This document shows positions 34,901 to 47,100 of a DNA stretch of 64,000 bases, in pieces (positions within the stretch are counted from its first letter, which is position 1; the number at the start of each line of letters is the position of its first letter). The DNA comes from Anisakis pegreffii (taxonomy: Eukaryota; Nematoda; Chromadorea; Rhabditida; Anisakidae), in contig JAPYMA010000544.1 of NCBI GenBank assembly GCA_035041965.1, forward strand, positions 248,001 to 312,000, written 5' to 3'. Under the pieces are notes generated by a model. That model had not been told where the DNA came from and did not search any database. It saw nothing but the letters and a program-made list of their open reading frames with translations. A program made the position numbers and the translations under genes.

Positions 34901-35114
34901 AGAACAGTGCCTATAAGGACATTAATGGTAGTTTCATGCATTTAGTAACGGTGTTCGGTGTTGTTGCAGGCAGTATATTCAAACTCTACCCAACGGTCAG
35001 TCACCATTAGTGGCGGAAATATTAAATCAGTCATTCAATGCGAGGGCTTTCAAAAATTCAATGTTGCGTTTCAATATGCAGATGCGGAAGTCTGCGAAAA
35101 CGTTGTCTTGCTGA
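29325..35114 (+). CDS. Importin-13 family nuclear transport receptor
   Basis: Importin-13 is a RanGTP-regulated karyopherin of HEAT repeats that both imports and exports cargo. About 19 exons: 29325-29421, 29489-29622, 29823-30010, 30123-30216, 30356-30522, 30662-30770, 30867-31102, 31232-31388, 31501-31625, 32026-32142, 32350-32557, 32697-32822, 33005-33136, 33226-33397, 33590-33720, about 33839-33970, 34281-34493, 34578-34822, 34970-35114. The total is about 975 aa, close to human IPO13 (963). Diagnostic blocks are FKQPTSVQHFGASIIYETV in the N-terminal importin-beta domain, WPGRYPIDELV...FWETLKDDL, CRPLYATILQ, YRRERRETAMHAF and the C-terminal AEILNQSFNARAFKNSMLRF. The end of the exon at 31102 and the donor after KLAK (about 33970) are weak. 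The last reads as GC-AG or is mis-modelled. Confidence 0.9.
31912..31989. repeat. (TA)n microsatellite
   Basis: An uninterrupted TA dinucleotide tract of about 78 bases lies in the importin-13 intron between the exons ending at 31625 and starting at 32026. It ends about 36 bases before the 3' splice site. Length polymorphism between individuals is likely. Confidence 0.98.
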
Positions 35115-35702
35115 CGAATATAATCAGTGATATTGAATAGTGATCAACAGATGGATCGGTAAAAATGTGCGCGTTTGTATGTATCTAAATGTTTTGTTTG
35201 ATTGGTTGATTATTGTTATGAGTGCGTGATTTTGTTTGTTTGTTTGTGTGTGCGTGTGTGTTCGTAGTAATATATGCAAAACGAAGTCATTCATTAGAAA
35301 TGTGATTTGTTTTGTTTTGGATTTGTTTGTGTTTGAAAAATTGCATTGTTTTGTAAAAATTTTTACGTTTTTGTTGTGAGAATCTTTCATTTTTATGTTT
35401 GTTTTTCATCATTATTATTGTTTGCATTGAAAAAATTGATTCGTTTGTGTGTCTTTAGAAATGGAGAGAGGAGTTTATTCTCGAGCGTAATATGAGCATA
35501 ATCATTTCCTATTGGTTACGCATTCCTTCTCATTGCAGATTCCACACATACACATACAACATCGTTTCCAGAACCACTCTGATAATCTTATCATGTGGTT
35601 AATCTTAATACGATGAATGATTTGAATTGGGGTTGAGAATGGGGTGCGAGGTGGTATTTCAAGGGGTGCGAAATAAGGTTTCATTCTTTACTTACAAGGA
35701 AC

Positions 35703-35750
35703 GGTCACGAGGTTACCCCCGCCTTCCGGGGTAACTTATTGTTAGTGACC
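35703..35750. repeat. Two nested inverted repeats
   Basis: GGTCAC (35703-35708) pairs with GTGACC (35745-35750). Inside it GTTACCCC (35712-35719) pairs with GGGGTAAC (35728-35735) around an 8-base loop. The two perfect stems are separated by small internal loops and form a compact hairpin of 48 bases. Confidence 0.65.
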
Positions 35751-35864
35751 TTTCATTTATCATTTTATGATTTCATTTATCAGTTTCACTTACCACCATA
35801 TATATCATATAAATATGATGTATATCTCATCCCGAAAGATGGCCTTTCCTCGTTAATAGAGTAA

Positions 35865-35950
35865 GCGAGGGCGGATTTCAACGCATACGTACGTGTAAAG
35901 TAGGCGAGGATGGAATTTAGCGTATACATTTCTGCAAAGGCTGTAATGTG
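35865..35950. repeat. Two diverged ~43-bp direct repeats
   Basis: Units starting near gtaagcgagggcggattt and gtaggcgaggatggaattt each continue with agcgtata / acgcatac-like sequence about 20 bases later. They are imperfect tandem copies. Downstream (35990-36068) lies a segment with ggggtgcga that ends ...aagccactg, which in reverse reads CAGTGGCTTGG, an hAT-like end. The whole 35.63-36.07 kb stretch may be a decayed non-autonomous transposon. Confidence 0.4.
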
Positions 35951-38659
35951 CTCTAGTGGTATATACTTATCTACACTGTAAACACCCACTGTAGTGAATT
36001 GAGAGGGGTGCGAGAACATTTTGAAATTTTGTAGGGAGTGTGGGGGGAAGAGGAGATTCCAAGCCACTGATTTAAATCATATTGACGAACTGATGTTCGA
36101 TTGTTATAGTGAGGCGTCATGAATGCACGTACATAATGCCTACGACACAATTACATTAACATTTTACCACTACTTTAATCTTTCCTAAGTAATAACGGAA
36201 GATATCTTTTCATTACAATCATCGAAATAATTCATCTCATCATGTACCTTTTCAGAATCCACTGAAAAACTCGTAACAATGCATGCAATCCTGACTCTTA
36301 CTCCGAAAGGACATCGATAGCATAACTCGAAATAATCGGTTACAGAACATGAACGATACTTTGCACAAAACTGAACAAAGAACAATATTCTGAACGAGCG
36401 ATAGAATGAATCATCGCCAAACACCTGTCACAGTTCACTCTCTCGAATTGAAGTCATCTGAAAATTGACTGCTTCAATAATCAAACTGATCAATTTTGAT
36501 TGTTTGTTGATTCAACAGATCACCGCTGCTATCCATAAAACCACACTAATAACACTAATAAAAAATGAATGATAGAAACGAAGTCCTTACAATCATATCA
36601 CACAGCTGACTGACATAATCAGCAGTCGATGTGACTGATAGAGAGATTGACTGTGTTCTTTGATATCTACTTAATTTATTTTCAACCTGAAATTCAATGC
36701 CCCGTCAAACTGAATTAATTTTTTTGTCGGAAAATTATCCTCATCAAATCTGTTGCATGGTCGTGTCTCATAACTTCTAAGAGGTTTACATTGTAATAAC
36801 TGTAATAAAATAAAAATGTTCATGCAATACAATCAACTGATGAATAATCACTATCTGATAATCAACGATAATGGTCACACAAAAGTGATAAATCGATAGG
36901 TTTATTCATTAAATGAATAATAAAACAGTGTTAATCAAAACAGCCAAGCAAGCACTATTAGCGATCGTACGAGAAGACGTCGGGTCGGTCGGTTCACAAT
37001 CACACATTACAACAAATATTCTTAATCCATAATATTGATAGAAATGATCACAAAAACAAGTGTAATGATCATAATTTGATAGATACATATCAAAATCCTT
37101 GTGATATTTATGAAGCACGCTGCTTTCCGAACTTCACAAACTGATGTTCACTTCAAAAACCCGTATAAATGAATGTGAATAGAAGCAACTGGAATCCATA
37201 CCACAGAACCCACAGGAATGTTTACGCTCAGATCAACTTAATGAGCAACGTGCCTAGTAAGACTAGAGTATTTTGATGTGTAAAGTATTGACAATAATAT
37301 TTGCATGATCTAAGAAAGCATGACCTCAGTAGATGAAAACTTTACATGTTCCTAATGAGGAACCCTCAAGTCGAGAGCTATTCAGCATATGTTCACTCAT
37401 GATCTTGACTTTCAACAACCTTCACTTAAGCCTTCAAAACAATCAAATAAGCCTACAACTTATAATGATATTCCTACAGATCATGACCTCCGTTGTCTGA
37501 AAAATACAAATGCTCACAAGCAAAAGTCCGTCATTCGAGAATTCACTGATCCTAGAAAATGAACATCACCTTTTTCTTATTGAAGGCAAACGATAAAAAA
37601 AAGTGTTACTGTTGACTATACTTAAGTGAACGGTGTTATAGAGTGTGTGCAATAGAATGAGAATGTGATTTGAACTATTGATAGAAGAAAATAGTACGAG
37701 AACACTTTTAATTAAAAAAAGAATGAGACTGGTTACAGCAATACTAACAATAAGAAAAATGACAGCGATCATAACAATGCCTGAAAAAATGAGATTTCTG
37801 ATAAATGAATCTGAATCAAACGTGATTCTTAACGGATCATGCATTTCATCATTTATTCTTTCCGTTTAACCAGTTCACCTATATAAGGGATTCCACATTT
37901 TCGCACTCTCATGTTCAGACTAATCAACTCTAATGAGCCATCTCAATAACTTTCTGAGAAGCATAATCTCATCCATCTGAAAATTATTTCTTCTATCGAA
38001 TAGACTATATTCAAGAAATTTCTTCGTTCAAAAATTTCTTTAATTCGCCACAATATTTTCACTCGAACACTATCCGCACACAAATTTCCACCATGAGAAC
38101 CACCATCTTGATTTATTACTTTCCAAGAACGATTTGTTGTACGACTCAAAACTCATTCATCCAGTGTCACCAGTGGATATCATCAATAAACCATTATATT
38201 ATTCAGTGCATAAATATACCAAACAAGTTTCACGGATGGCAGCACGAAGCCGGAAGTTGAGTTAAAGGCATATAGGCTTCAAAGCAATTATACAATATGG
38301 GATGATGTCGTAACGCTTCATAAGCTTGATAATTTCTCAATAATCATGCTGAGAATAATGAATCGATCACAATAAGAACATCAATCAACGAACAAATCAA
38401 TTGTTAGAACAGCCAATTAGCAGTATACGGCTTAATTACCTCAAATGGCTATCAGTCCACTATCGAAGCAAGATAGTGTTCTTGCATTTACACTACATGA
38501 TCAATACAATATAGGAATGATCAACTTGCAATGCAGTCTCATCTGATCTGATGTGTTATCAATGTATCAATAACCACTCAACGATAATATCAATCGATTA
38601 ATCAAACCATCGCAAATGTTAATGAGTGCATATGAATCAATCGACGAGTCTTTGAAGTG

Positions 38660-41542
38660 TTATGAATCAGGAGTGTTAACTTGTAAATCATCCAGAAAGG
38701 CGCAATTCGGTGAGTGCCTTGCGGCGAAGTTATGGTCATGCATCACCAACTCGGTCACATCGTCATCACTCGAAAAACGCGTTACCAGCGATTGAATCAA
38801 GTACGCATCGGTTTGTGTACTCGCCATCCGCACTCGTTGTCTAGCTTCCCATTTATCCTTGATACGCTTTCTGGATCGTTCCGACATAGCCCAATACAAC
38901 AAACGTGTTCTCAGAGGCATACGGGCGATTATCGCATCCAATTGCATATCGCTGAGTTTCGGTTGAGGGGCACGATCTGGAAAAAAAGTGATAGGAATCT
39001 ATGTGATAGGCGATGAGATAATGATAATGATAACTAGATGAGATATGAGCCAAAATAAAAGGTCAGTTGCTCACCAATCAGAGATTTCGTTAGTTCGTTT
39101 TGATCAACATTAAGCATGTGCGGGTGTTGATCCAAACCTAATTTTGCTTCGTCCTCACTGATAACTCCTTCTTCATAGGCGGCTTGTATTGCTTTCGCGT
39201 ACTCCTTATCGATATCAGAATCCAGTTCCTATCGGATATGATCATCATCAGATTAACGCTGCATTTTTATTATCTAATCAAAATTATAGCATATATGCTC
39301 TAATGGCGATCCTGGGAGCTGATCTGAATATAAAAATAGTCCTTCAAGACGATTTGTGATGTTGCAAGAGGTCGTCTGCTTGTTTACTGTTACGAAAGCA
39401 AAGGGTTAATATCCCATGAAGGTGGTGTTAACTGACTGATGCGAGTGCTTCGATCTGTTGTTGAATGATGGTTAATACGGTTGAGACGAGCGCTAGACCG
39501 ATGAGAATACAAAAGCAAATGAACATCATGTATCTGGGTCTGGACGGGATCACATCACCGAATCCGATTGTCGTGAACGAGATCAGCGTGAAGTACAACG
39601 ATGTGCCTGTTATCATCAAACACTTATCATCACTTTCACAAACAAACGAATGCATAATTAAGACATCTCAGCAACGGGAAGACCATTCCTTTCTTTCTCT
39701 GACTCAAATTTTATTAAATAGTGTGGTGAGAAGATCGGGGAATTTCGGAGACCCCGTCCCTGGGGCCTCATCCTCGTCCCCACCATTTTTTGAGCCGACC
39801 ACATTTTCGGGATCCCAAACTCAAAAATTTCATCCGCAATTTTCCCTGTTCCCGACTTTTTTCCGTCCCTGCAATACTAATAGTCGAGGAATCTCCGGGA
39901 CGGGGTCCTCGAATCCCCGTCTTAGACAATTTTTAAGCTGATTGCATTTTTTGGACTTCAACTGTAAATTTTCGTGCGCAATTTTCCCCGTTCCCGACTT
40001 TCTTCCGTCCCCTCACCACACTAGTTGAAGCCAAAGAAACAGATGTGCTCAGTGCATACAGTGGTTAGCAAAAGCAAGGGTTTACTGATTACCGTAACAC
40101 CATTCTTCTTCGATGAGGAGGAATAGTGCGGCACAGGTGAGTATCCAAATAACGGTCAGTCCAATCAGAAAACTGATCGGAAAACTCAATAGATCATTAT
40201 CTAGCGACTGATCTTTAGAGGTGCTGTTCGTTGCCGCCGATAACTTATCCACCTGAAATCCATTCCGCTCAGCATGATTTTGCCTGGTGATCGCTGGGTA
40301 TCCAATTTGGACAAACATTCAGCTATTCAGCTATCAACCTCGACAAAAAATCATTTTCATAACGCCAGAAATTAATGCGGTGATTCTGAGATAGTGCACT
40401 TTGCAGATAACGATAATACTGTTCAGTGTATTTCTGCGAAATTCAAGCTTTAGCGTCGACGCCTGATGACGGCTAAACGCCCAACCTGTTTCTCTAAATC
40501 CTTCGACACAACTCGAGTTGACTTCTTCAACGATTTCAAAATGATTGTCCACAAAAATTTACAAATTCTCGCGAATAAGCCACCCAGCGCAATAAGGCAT
40601 ATCAATGCCAACGGTATACCGATGAACGCGTACACTATTGTCAGAATACGACCGGCCGTTGTTACCGGATATATGTTTCCGTAACCTGAAACCGACACGA
40701 CAATGAAAAATTCTAAAGCAAAATAAGAACAGTCTCAGCTATCTGAACCTCGAGTAAAAATCTTTATTTAAGAAGTAATAATCAAGTTGAAATTTCAAGA
40801 CTAACCAATAGTCGTATAAACAGTGAGTGCATAAAAGACGGCACCCCACCACGTCCACTTCACATCCTCTTCAACATCAACTTCCTTCATTCCCATCTTC
40901 TTATTGTAGCTTTTTAAGGTGGCTACCGTGTGATTATACGCATCCAACGGCTTCATCTTCTGCATACCGTTCAATCGGTATGCAGTGTTCTGAGATAACA
41001 TCATAAGCATCATGCAACTGTTTGCATCACAACAACTTAAGTTTACAGAAACATTTTTGTTCTCATCATTACTATCGTTATTGTTAATGTCACTATCATT
41101 AAACTGATTAATTTTTGCTTTTATCACTTATTATCATTCCTACTTTTGTTAATACCGTATCACCGTCAATCATACTAGACGTTAACATTACATTGATTTG
41201 TTCGTTCCATCTGATCACATACTTTCCCACTCACACGATCCATTAAAGATCAAGGAATGAATTCTAAACAACTACAGCTAAGTTAGTACTATTCATATTA
41301 ATCATAAAAATCATTGCAGTAGCAATAGAAGGTAATGATTGCTGAAGAAATCGAGATACCTCAAGTAAGTCATCACGTTCTTTCTTCAAAGATTCCAGTT
41401 GAGTTCTTTCCTCAGGTCCTTCTACATAGTAGAAGATCAACGCTCCCACAAACGTATAAATGAGCAACAAAAGAACTGGTATCAGCGCCAACACCCCTCT
41501 CTTCATTGATCCCAATAATTCATTCAATTTTTTCGCCAGCAT
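38660..41542 (-). CDS. Two-pore-domain (TWK/K2P) potassium channel subunit
   Basis: K2P subunits dimerise into background K+ channels. Seven exons on the minus strand, all in phase: 41542-41360, 40989-40806, 40685-40486, 40252-40093, 39606-39437, 39228-39075, 38976-38660, coding about 455 aa. TM1 is LALIPVLLLLIYTFVGALIF (about 18-37). The first pore ends with filter TTIGYGN and is split by an intron at Gly. TM2 includes YAFIGIPLALICLIALGGLF, TM3 ISFLIGLTVIWILTCAALFL, the second pore TTIGFGD, and TM4 MFICFCILIGLALVSTVLTI. The extracellular cap contains N-glycosylation sequon NHT. The roughly 150-residue cytosolic tail is charged and ends VNTPDS. An in-frame stop upstream of the ATG fixes the start. 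I cannot assign a specific twk orthologue. Confidence 0.95.
39730..40025. repeat. GC-rich interspersed repeat in K2P intron
   Basis: This intron segment is unlike its AT-rich surroundings, with many cccgtccc, ggggtcc and cgggatccc words. It contains a direct repeat of about 45 bp: gcaattttccctgttcccga near 39837 and gcaattttccccgttcccga near 39980, each followed by ctt..ttccgtccc and ending in actaatag/cactag. A related fragment in reverse orientation is at about 270-350. It reads as an interspersed element or satellite-derived fragment; no coding capacity is seen. Confidence 0.65.
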
Positions 41543-44076
41543 TCTTGCATCTATCGCCTTCTATCGGGCTTCGTTCGTAATCCTCCAAGCAATTGCGATC
41601 AATTTCTCGTCTTCGATTCGATACAAAACCTTAATTTCCGTCGACGAATCAACATTATCATACGCTGTCACACGCAATATCACTCAATTTTAAGCGATTA
41701 TAAATAATTCAGATTCGATTACCGTCGTGCATATGGTAGAATTATTATCGGAAACATAAAACGTGAGCATGATAGTGCTATTCATTTAACGAGCATATAA
41801 ACTGTCATATCAGAAGATGTGATGTCGAGAAATGCGAATGATTATTGGATTTTGGATGATCAAATTATAATTTGGATTCGATCAAATTGTCGTTGCTGCT
41901 GATTGTGGTATGGTCTGACAAAGATGTAAACAGATCAATTGCTCGTATTTGCTAGTTGATTCGAATTATTCGATGACTGATGGATACTTCGAGATTCCGA
42001 AACTGGTGAGTCTCAACGCCACATCAACAACAGCATTAGAGCTGCGGATGAGAATAATGAATTGATGAAATTATGAAAGTGAGATTGCATTTGATGAATT
42101 GTGCGAGTAATATGATAGCAACAATGAACAAATATTCCCGAGGGGTCGTGTTTTGATTTATTTGAGCGACATCCCACATGATCGGTTACATACTGAATCA
42201 GACCGACCCACTCAGAGCAGTCTCTTCTCGTTTTCAGCAACGATATCGCTCGATTTGTTGGTTTAGCATAAAAAGCTGAAGCAACATCAATGCTATGCTT
42301 CATAATCGATGAAAATTAATCAATGCAAATGCCCAATTTGAAATGCAAAACTTCCAATTCATCTATTCAAACTCCGAAAAGAAACTCCATTATCTAATTA
42401 AATCAGTCACCAATCTATTCATTCAATCATCAATTAATATGAGTGTGTGCTTTCCAAGTAACTAACGATATCAACTCAAGGAATTCTCCCACTATTTTCA
42501 TGCAATTCAACTTCCAATTGCTGATTTGGCGATCGCAAAGATTTTTCGGTTAATCCCCACTTATTCGCATAAATTTAAGCCAAACTGACTATCAGTGATA
42601 TCAGTGATCAAATATCAGTGATCAAAGTAATCATAGGCGTTAACAGATGTCTTATCTTATCATATTAGTGTCGAGAACGGATAGGTATTGAAAATGCGAC
42701 AACTCTTGTGAATGACTCATCTTATTCTACTTTGCATCTCAATAAGTTTTATGAGATGTTGTCGATGCTGTCACTAACGGCATTGCTCTCCATTTATTAT
42801 CCAATAGTTACACCTGTTCATAGCAATTAATCAGAACAAATCGACAACTAATAGCCAAGTTCATTACTTTGTGACAATTAAACGAACAACGGTAAACTTC
42901 GAGTTCAAGTTATTCATCAATTGCGAGCAGCTACAAGCGGCATACTTCAAATGAACAATTACACAGATCATCAGAAAATATTCGATCGTATCTCAAATAA
43001 CATCTCAAAAAGCTTCTGATAATAGCCGTTCATTTTAAGGATTATAATCATATACATATAGTTACTGACTGAAATAATGACATGAGCAGTCAGATAGTGT
43101 AATTAATGGAATGAGAAGTTAATTGTAATTGTAAAGTAGTGCTGAGATACACATTTTCAACAGTGATAAGAATAAAATGATAATAGTGATAATAATGATA
43201 ACAATAAGGATAATACTTTGGTCTACCGAATAATGTGCAAAGGTATCTACGGAACGTCTCGACGCAAAGCCCGCACGGATGTCTTAATACTGACGGTGTA
43301 TGCATGTACAATTGGCTACTACATCTTGTCTTGAGTGGATTAATTCTTTCGGATTAAATTAATTCATGGCGGTTAAGCATGAATATGTTATCCGTGTAAG
43401 AGAAACTTGTGTATTGATGGCTATCTCGAGGCACAAAAATGGGAATTACATAAATAATAATGATGTTAATAAAAGCTTTTATGTGATATGATAATAACAG
43501 TAGCAATAAAAAATAATGATGGGGTGATAATTGTAACAATAACAAAATAATAACAATAACAAAATAATAACAATAATAAAATATTAATAACATTAGTTTG
43601 TGATGGCGTGCTAGAGTAATCGTTTATATCTGACAATGAGATGGCTGATGAATCGCACCGCATCGCTCATTTCATGTCGAATGTTGACGTCTGCTTTTAG
43701 CTTCTCAATGAAGATCGCCTCTTTTGTTTTTCTTCTTTGCAAGTTTTGCTCATGAGTTAAAACTTCGTATATGCGCCTTCATGGGCTCCCCTGAGTGTCT
43801 AGGATGCATATACAGCAACCATGGGTTCTCTCGGTTTGCATGTTTCATACTCACAAGATGTTGCTTGTATCGTAACGCAAAATGTCACCTATATAAAAGG
43901 ATGAGCATTCAAACACAATTTTTTGAGCGTTCCTTTTGCTGTACGCGCTTCGTTGCCATTCTTATAAACCTTACATTCCGTTTCTTCACATCTTTTCTCA
44001 AGCAGCTATGGTTTGTTAGTTGGTATTTGAGATACTGCAAGGACACTGACATCAACCTTCCAGTTTTGGAAAAAGA
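41543..44076. other. K2P upstream flank and AT-rich intergenic DNA
   Basis: 41.54-42.3 kb is the probable promoter side of the K2P channel. 43140-43210 and 43490-43590 are microsatellite-like (ataataac, aataacaataacaaaataataac). The 120-codon ORF 43724-44086 (+) is Phe/Cys-rich with no recognised domain. No other feature is supported. Confidence 0.4.
43490..43590. repeat. AAT/AAC-type microsatellite
   Basis: Imperfect repeats of aataac, aataaaat and gataat fill this stretch, with weaker matching sequence at 43140-43210. The trinucleotide-like composition resembles the plus-strand view of the Asp/Asn-rich CoREST exon. Confidence 0.7.
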
Positions 44077-44107
44077 TGGACTTTGACAATGAAATTGTCA
44101 AAGTCCA
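44077..44107. repeat. Perfect 14-bp palindromic hairpin, 3-base loop
   Basis: TGGACTTTGACAAT (44077-44090), spacer GAA, then the exact reverse complement (44094-44107). It directly follows the end of an ORF and lies in gene-free DNA. It could act as a terminator-like or foldback structure; no sequence relation to the other inverted repeats in the window was seen. Confidence 0.75.
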
Positions 44108-47100
44108 ATGGTAGTTTAAGGACAGGAAAATTCTTAACGAGGCGATTTCGGCTGTAAGCTTTCGCACTAATCTCATTATAAGTATTTTGTTTGGCTATGT
44201 TCAAACCATTGTTATACGCATATTGCATGTGTTCTTCTGAAGAAACAATGCGTCTCTAATTGTGTTTAGGACTTTGGGTGCATTTTCATGCTTTTTGGGT
44301 GCGCAGATTTATTCTGATAATATTATGTCTTTGTTCATTTCTTTTCGGAACCAACTTGTCTCAAGATGACCGTCTTTGACGCGTATTTTCGAGACCAAGA
44401 ACGGTTGCCATCCCTCATCACTGGGTGTTGTTTTCTGTCGTGATGTTTAACTATGCAATTATCCTATCGGTGGGATAGACTTAGCTGTTGATCCTCCTCA
44501 ATGTAGTGATCCCAGTCCATTTCACTTCAGTAATAATCTTTCAAGATGACATCAAAATCGACTACTATCATCTGCTCATTTCGGTGAATTTTTGTATTTT
44601 GTGCTGAAAAATCCATTCTTAGTCCATAGATTCCCATTTTTCCCAAAATTTGCCCATTTTCTGGTTATTCACCAACCCAACGTATTTGAATCCATCCAAT
44701 TCCAGTAGTTTGATGAATTTAATGGTCACATTATTTTGTGCATCCTAAATGAAAGTTCCTCAAAATGGCAACAATCAATGAAGAAGTGGCAATGTTCAGT
44801 TCGTTGATCTCTCCGTTAAAATCAGTCTGAATTACAAGAATACTAGCACGATGAACTGTAATGCGAGGGCCTAGAAGCCCTCAAAACTGTTGAATAAATC
44901 TTCGCACGATCAAAATTGTGCTCACTGTCACTAGTTCAAGCCAGCAAACTCACTGCAATATTCGCAGAAATTGTCTTCGAAATGCCAAAATTTTCATCCC
45001 AATATCCTAGAATATAGAAATCTGATCGTGAGATGTTTAACTTGCGAAATATTAAACTGGACATAAAATCCCGAAAAATGTAAATCTAAAATTAAATCCA
45101 AGCAGAACAGTCCAACCAGACGAATGAACTTGCATGATATAGCACTTAGGAAATTTCCTCTTACAAAAACTTGTCAGTGAGATGTTTGTTGACGACTCGT
45201 TAAAACTCTGCTCAGTCAATCATCTGATTACATCGAAACAGCAAACAATAAATCAACCACGTTTGTTTGTGGGCACAAGGGATTGACGAAAACTCTGCTC
45301 GAAACACTGCACTACTCACTCTCGAAAACACGCTTTCCCATATGCTTCACAAGCCATTCTCAGACGTTGCCATAACTTCATCAGCAACTCAAATGGAATC
45401 TCATCTATTATTCTTCCAAATGCTAGACGACTGCTGAATAGATTCGGTATTGCATATTACGCAGCATCTCATCTTTCTCGTCAATCACTGCAGGTAGATC
45501 AAGTTTCATTCAGCATATCGCATGCATAGCACGGCCCTTTCATGAATATTCAAGTATATCCACTCACTAAATCTACAAATCCCAAATGCAATTAAAGTAG
45601 CTACACGATGAATTGGTGGAGCATAACATGCATACATGAACTGAACAAATCCGCATAAATTGAATGTATAAAAGTTATTCATTCAAACACAACAATAAAT
45701 CCGTACAAATAAAATGAGTCCATGTAAAAACATAAACGAATGCCGAATCCACCTCATTGAAAAGTTACCTCATCATTAACCAAAAACGAATTCACCTAGC
45801 TAGGCGATTGAATCGGTATGTAATGGCAAAAGTCGAACGCAAGTGAGTCAACAAACTTTTTTATTTGAACTACTTTGAATCTGACTAAACATCAATGTGT
45901 TTCGCCATAGTATTTGTGATAAAACTGCAGTACTCATGAAATGATAGATGTGGGTAGTTGTTAAGGTCGTGATTGTTAGTAAGAATTATTCTATGGAATG
46001 CGATCAGCTCGACTTAAGATTATTTTATACTAAAGGCATCGATTATCCTATGGATTTCTAAAGTAAAAGCAAGACAAATAACGTTCTATAATGTGTTACG
46101 TTTCAAACAAAAAATTGTGAAAGCTAATGATTAAAAATATTGGTAGAAGTGTGATGATTAGCGAGGAGTGAGCATTTTGCATTATCAAACACTCAATCAT
46201 TCGTATTCGATAAACAAACAAATAAAACTTAATGGAACTGTCAACAGAATGCAGACAAATGTCGAATACTTAAAAACTGAAAGTCGTAAAGAAGATATTC
46301 TCGAGCGATAAAACATCAAATAAACGTGGAACAAACTTCAACAGTTGCTGTTTTTCAATTTAGTTCATTTGAGAGTTTGGTGATGAGGTGCGAACGAAGG
46401 AACTGATTGATTTTGATGAATCGAATGACTTGATGAGGTAGATCTCAGAGACTGTTGTTGAAGACTCGATGAGATCAACTGAATTAGAGACAGCGAAATA
46501 TCGGGAAGCAAATCCGTAATATTGCCGACTTCATTCATTCATTAAGTTCGAAATGAACTTTCGTTCGCATGGTCTTATTAGGAATTTAGGTGATGTTTCA
46601 TAGATGGTCTCATCGTCAGTAAAAAATCGATACATTTTTCATTCATTCTTGCTTCTTTTCATCTCGCTATGACTACTCAAATTAAATTTGCTATGTTTCA
46701 CAAGAGAAATCTAATTTCAGTGATGTGAGATGAATTTAATTCAGATCGTAACAATAACCCTAATTCTAATTCAAAAACCTCAACATGATCATAAATAAAT
46801 GCCAGCATCGCTCAGTCAAAATGCGACTGCAATTTACTTTAAGCATCTCAATCACCATCTCAGTCTCATGTCAGAATATTATTTGAATTCATTTCTTCCA
46901 TAACAATAACAATTGTTCTCGAATTGAGAAGACGTTTTCGAGGGCATTTCTGCGCTTTAGCATAAACTATCAATGACTTTAGCCTTCTGAAAAATAAACA
47001 GAGTTGACTGGCAATGACTGACTGCATAAATAGTTAAAATGTCAGAGAAATGATAATTCATCTTAATTTCATCTAACTGAAAACTAAAAAATTTTACACC

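Larger units (their letters stand above)
35115..38659. other. Intergenic region importin-13 to K2P channel
   Basis: 3.5 kb between the converging 3' ends of importin-13 (+) and the K2P channel (-). 35160-35450 is T/G-rich (tttgtttgtttgtgtgtgcgtgtgtg). 35.63-36.07 kb holds structured and repeat-like sequence listed separately. The rest is AT-rich with no supported gene; ORFs such as 37566-37844 (-) are hydrophobic low-complexity reads. Confidence 0.4.

Noticed and set aside
43724..44086. 120-codon Phe/Cys-rich ORF
   Set aside because: No recognisable domain, no splice signals and no coding-like composition.
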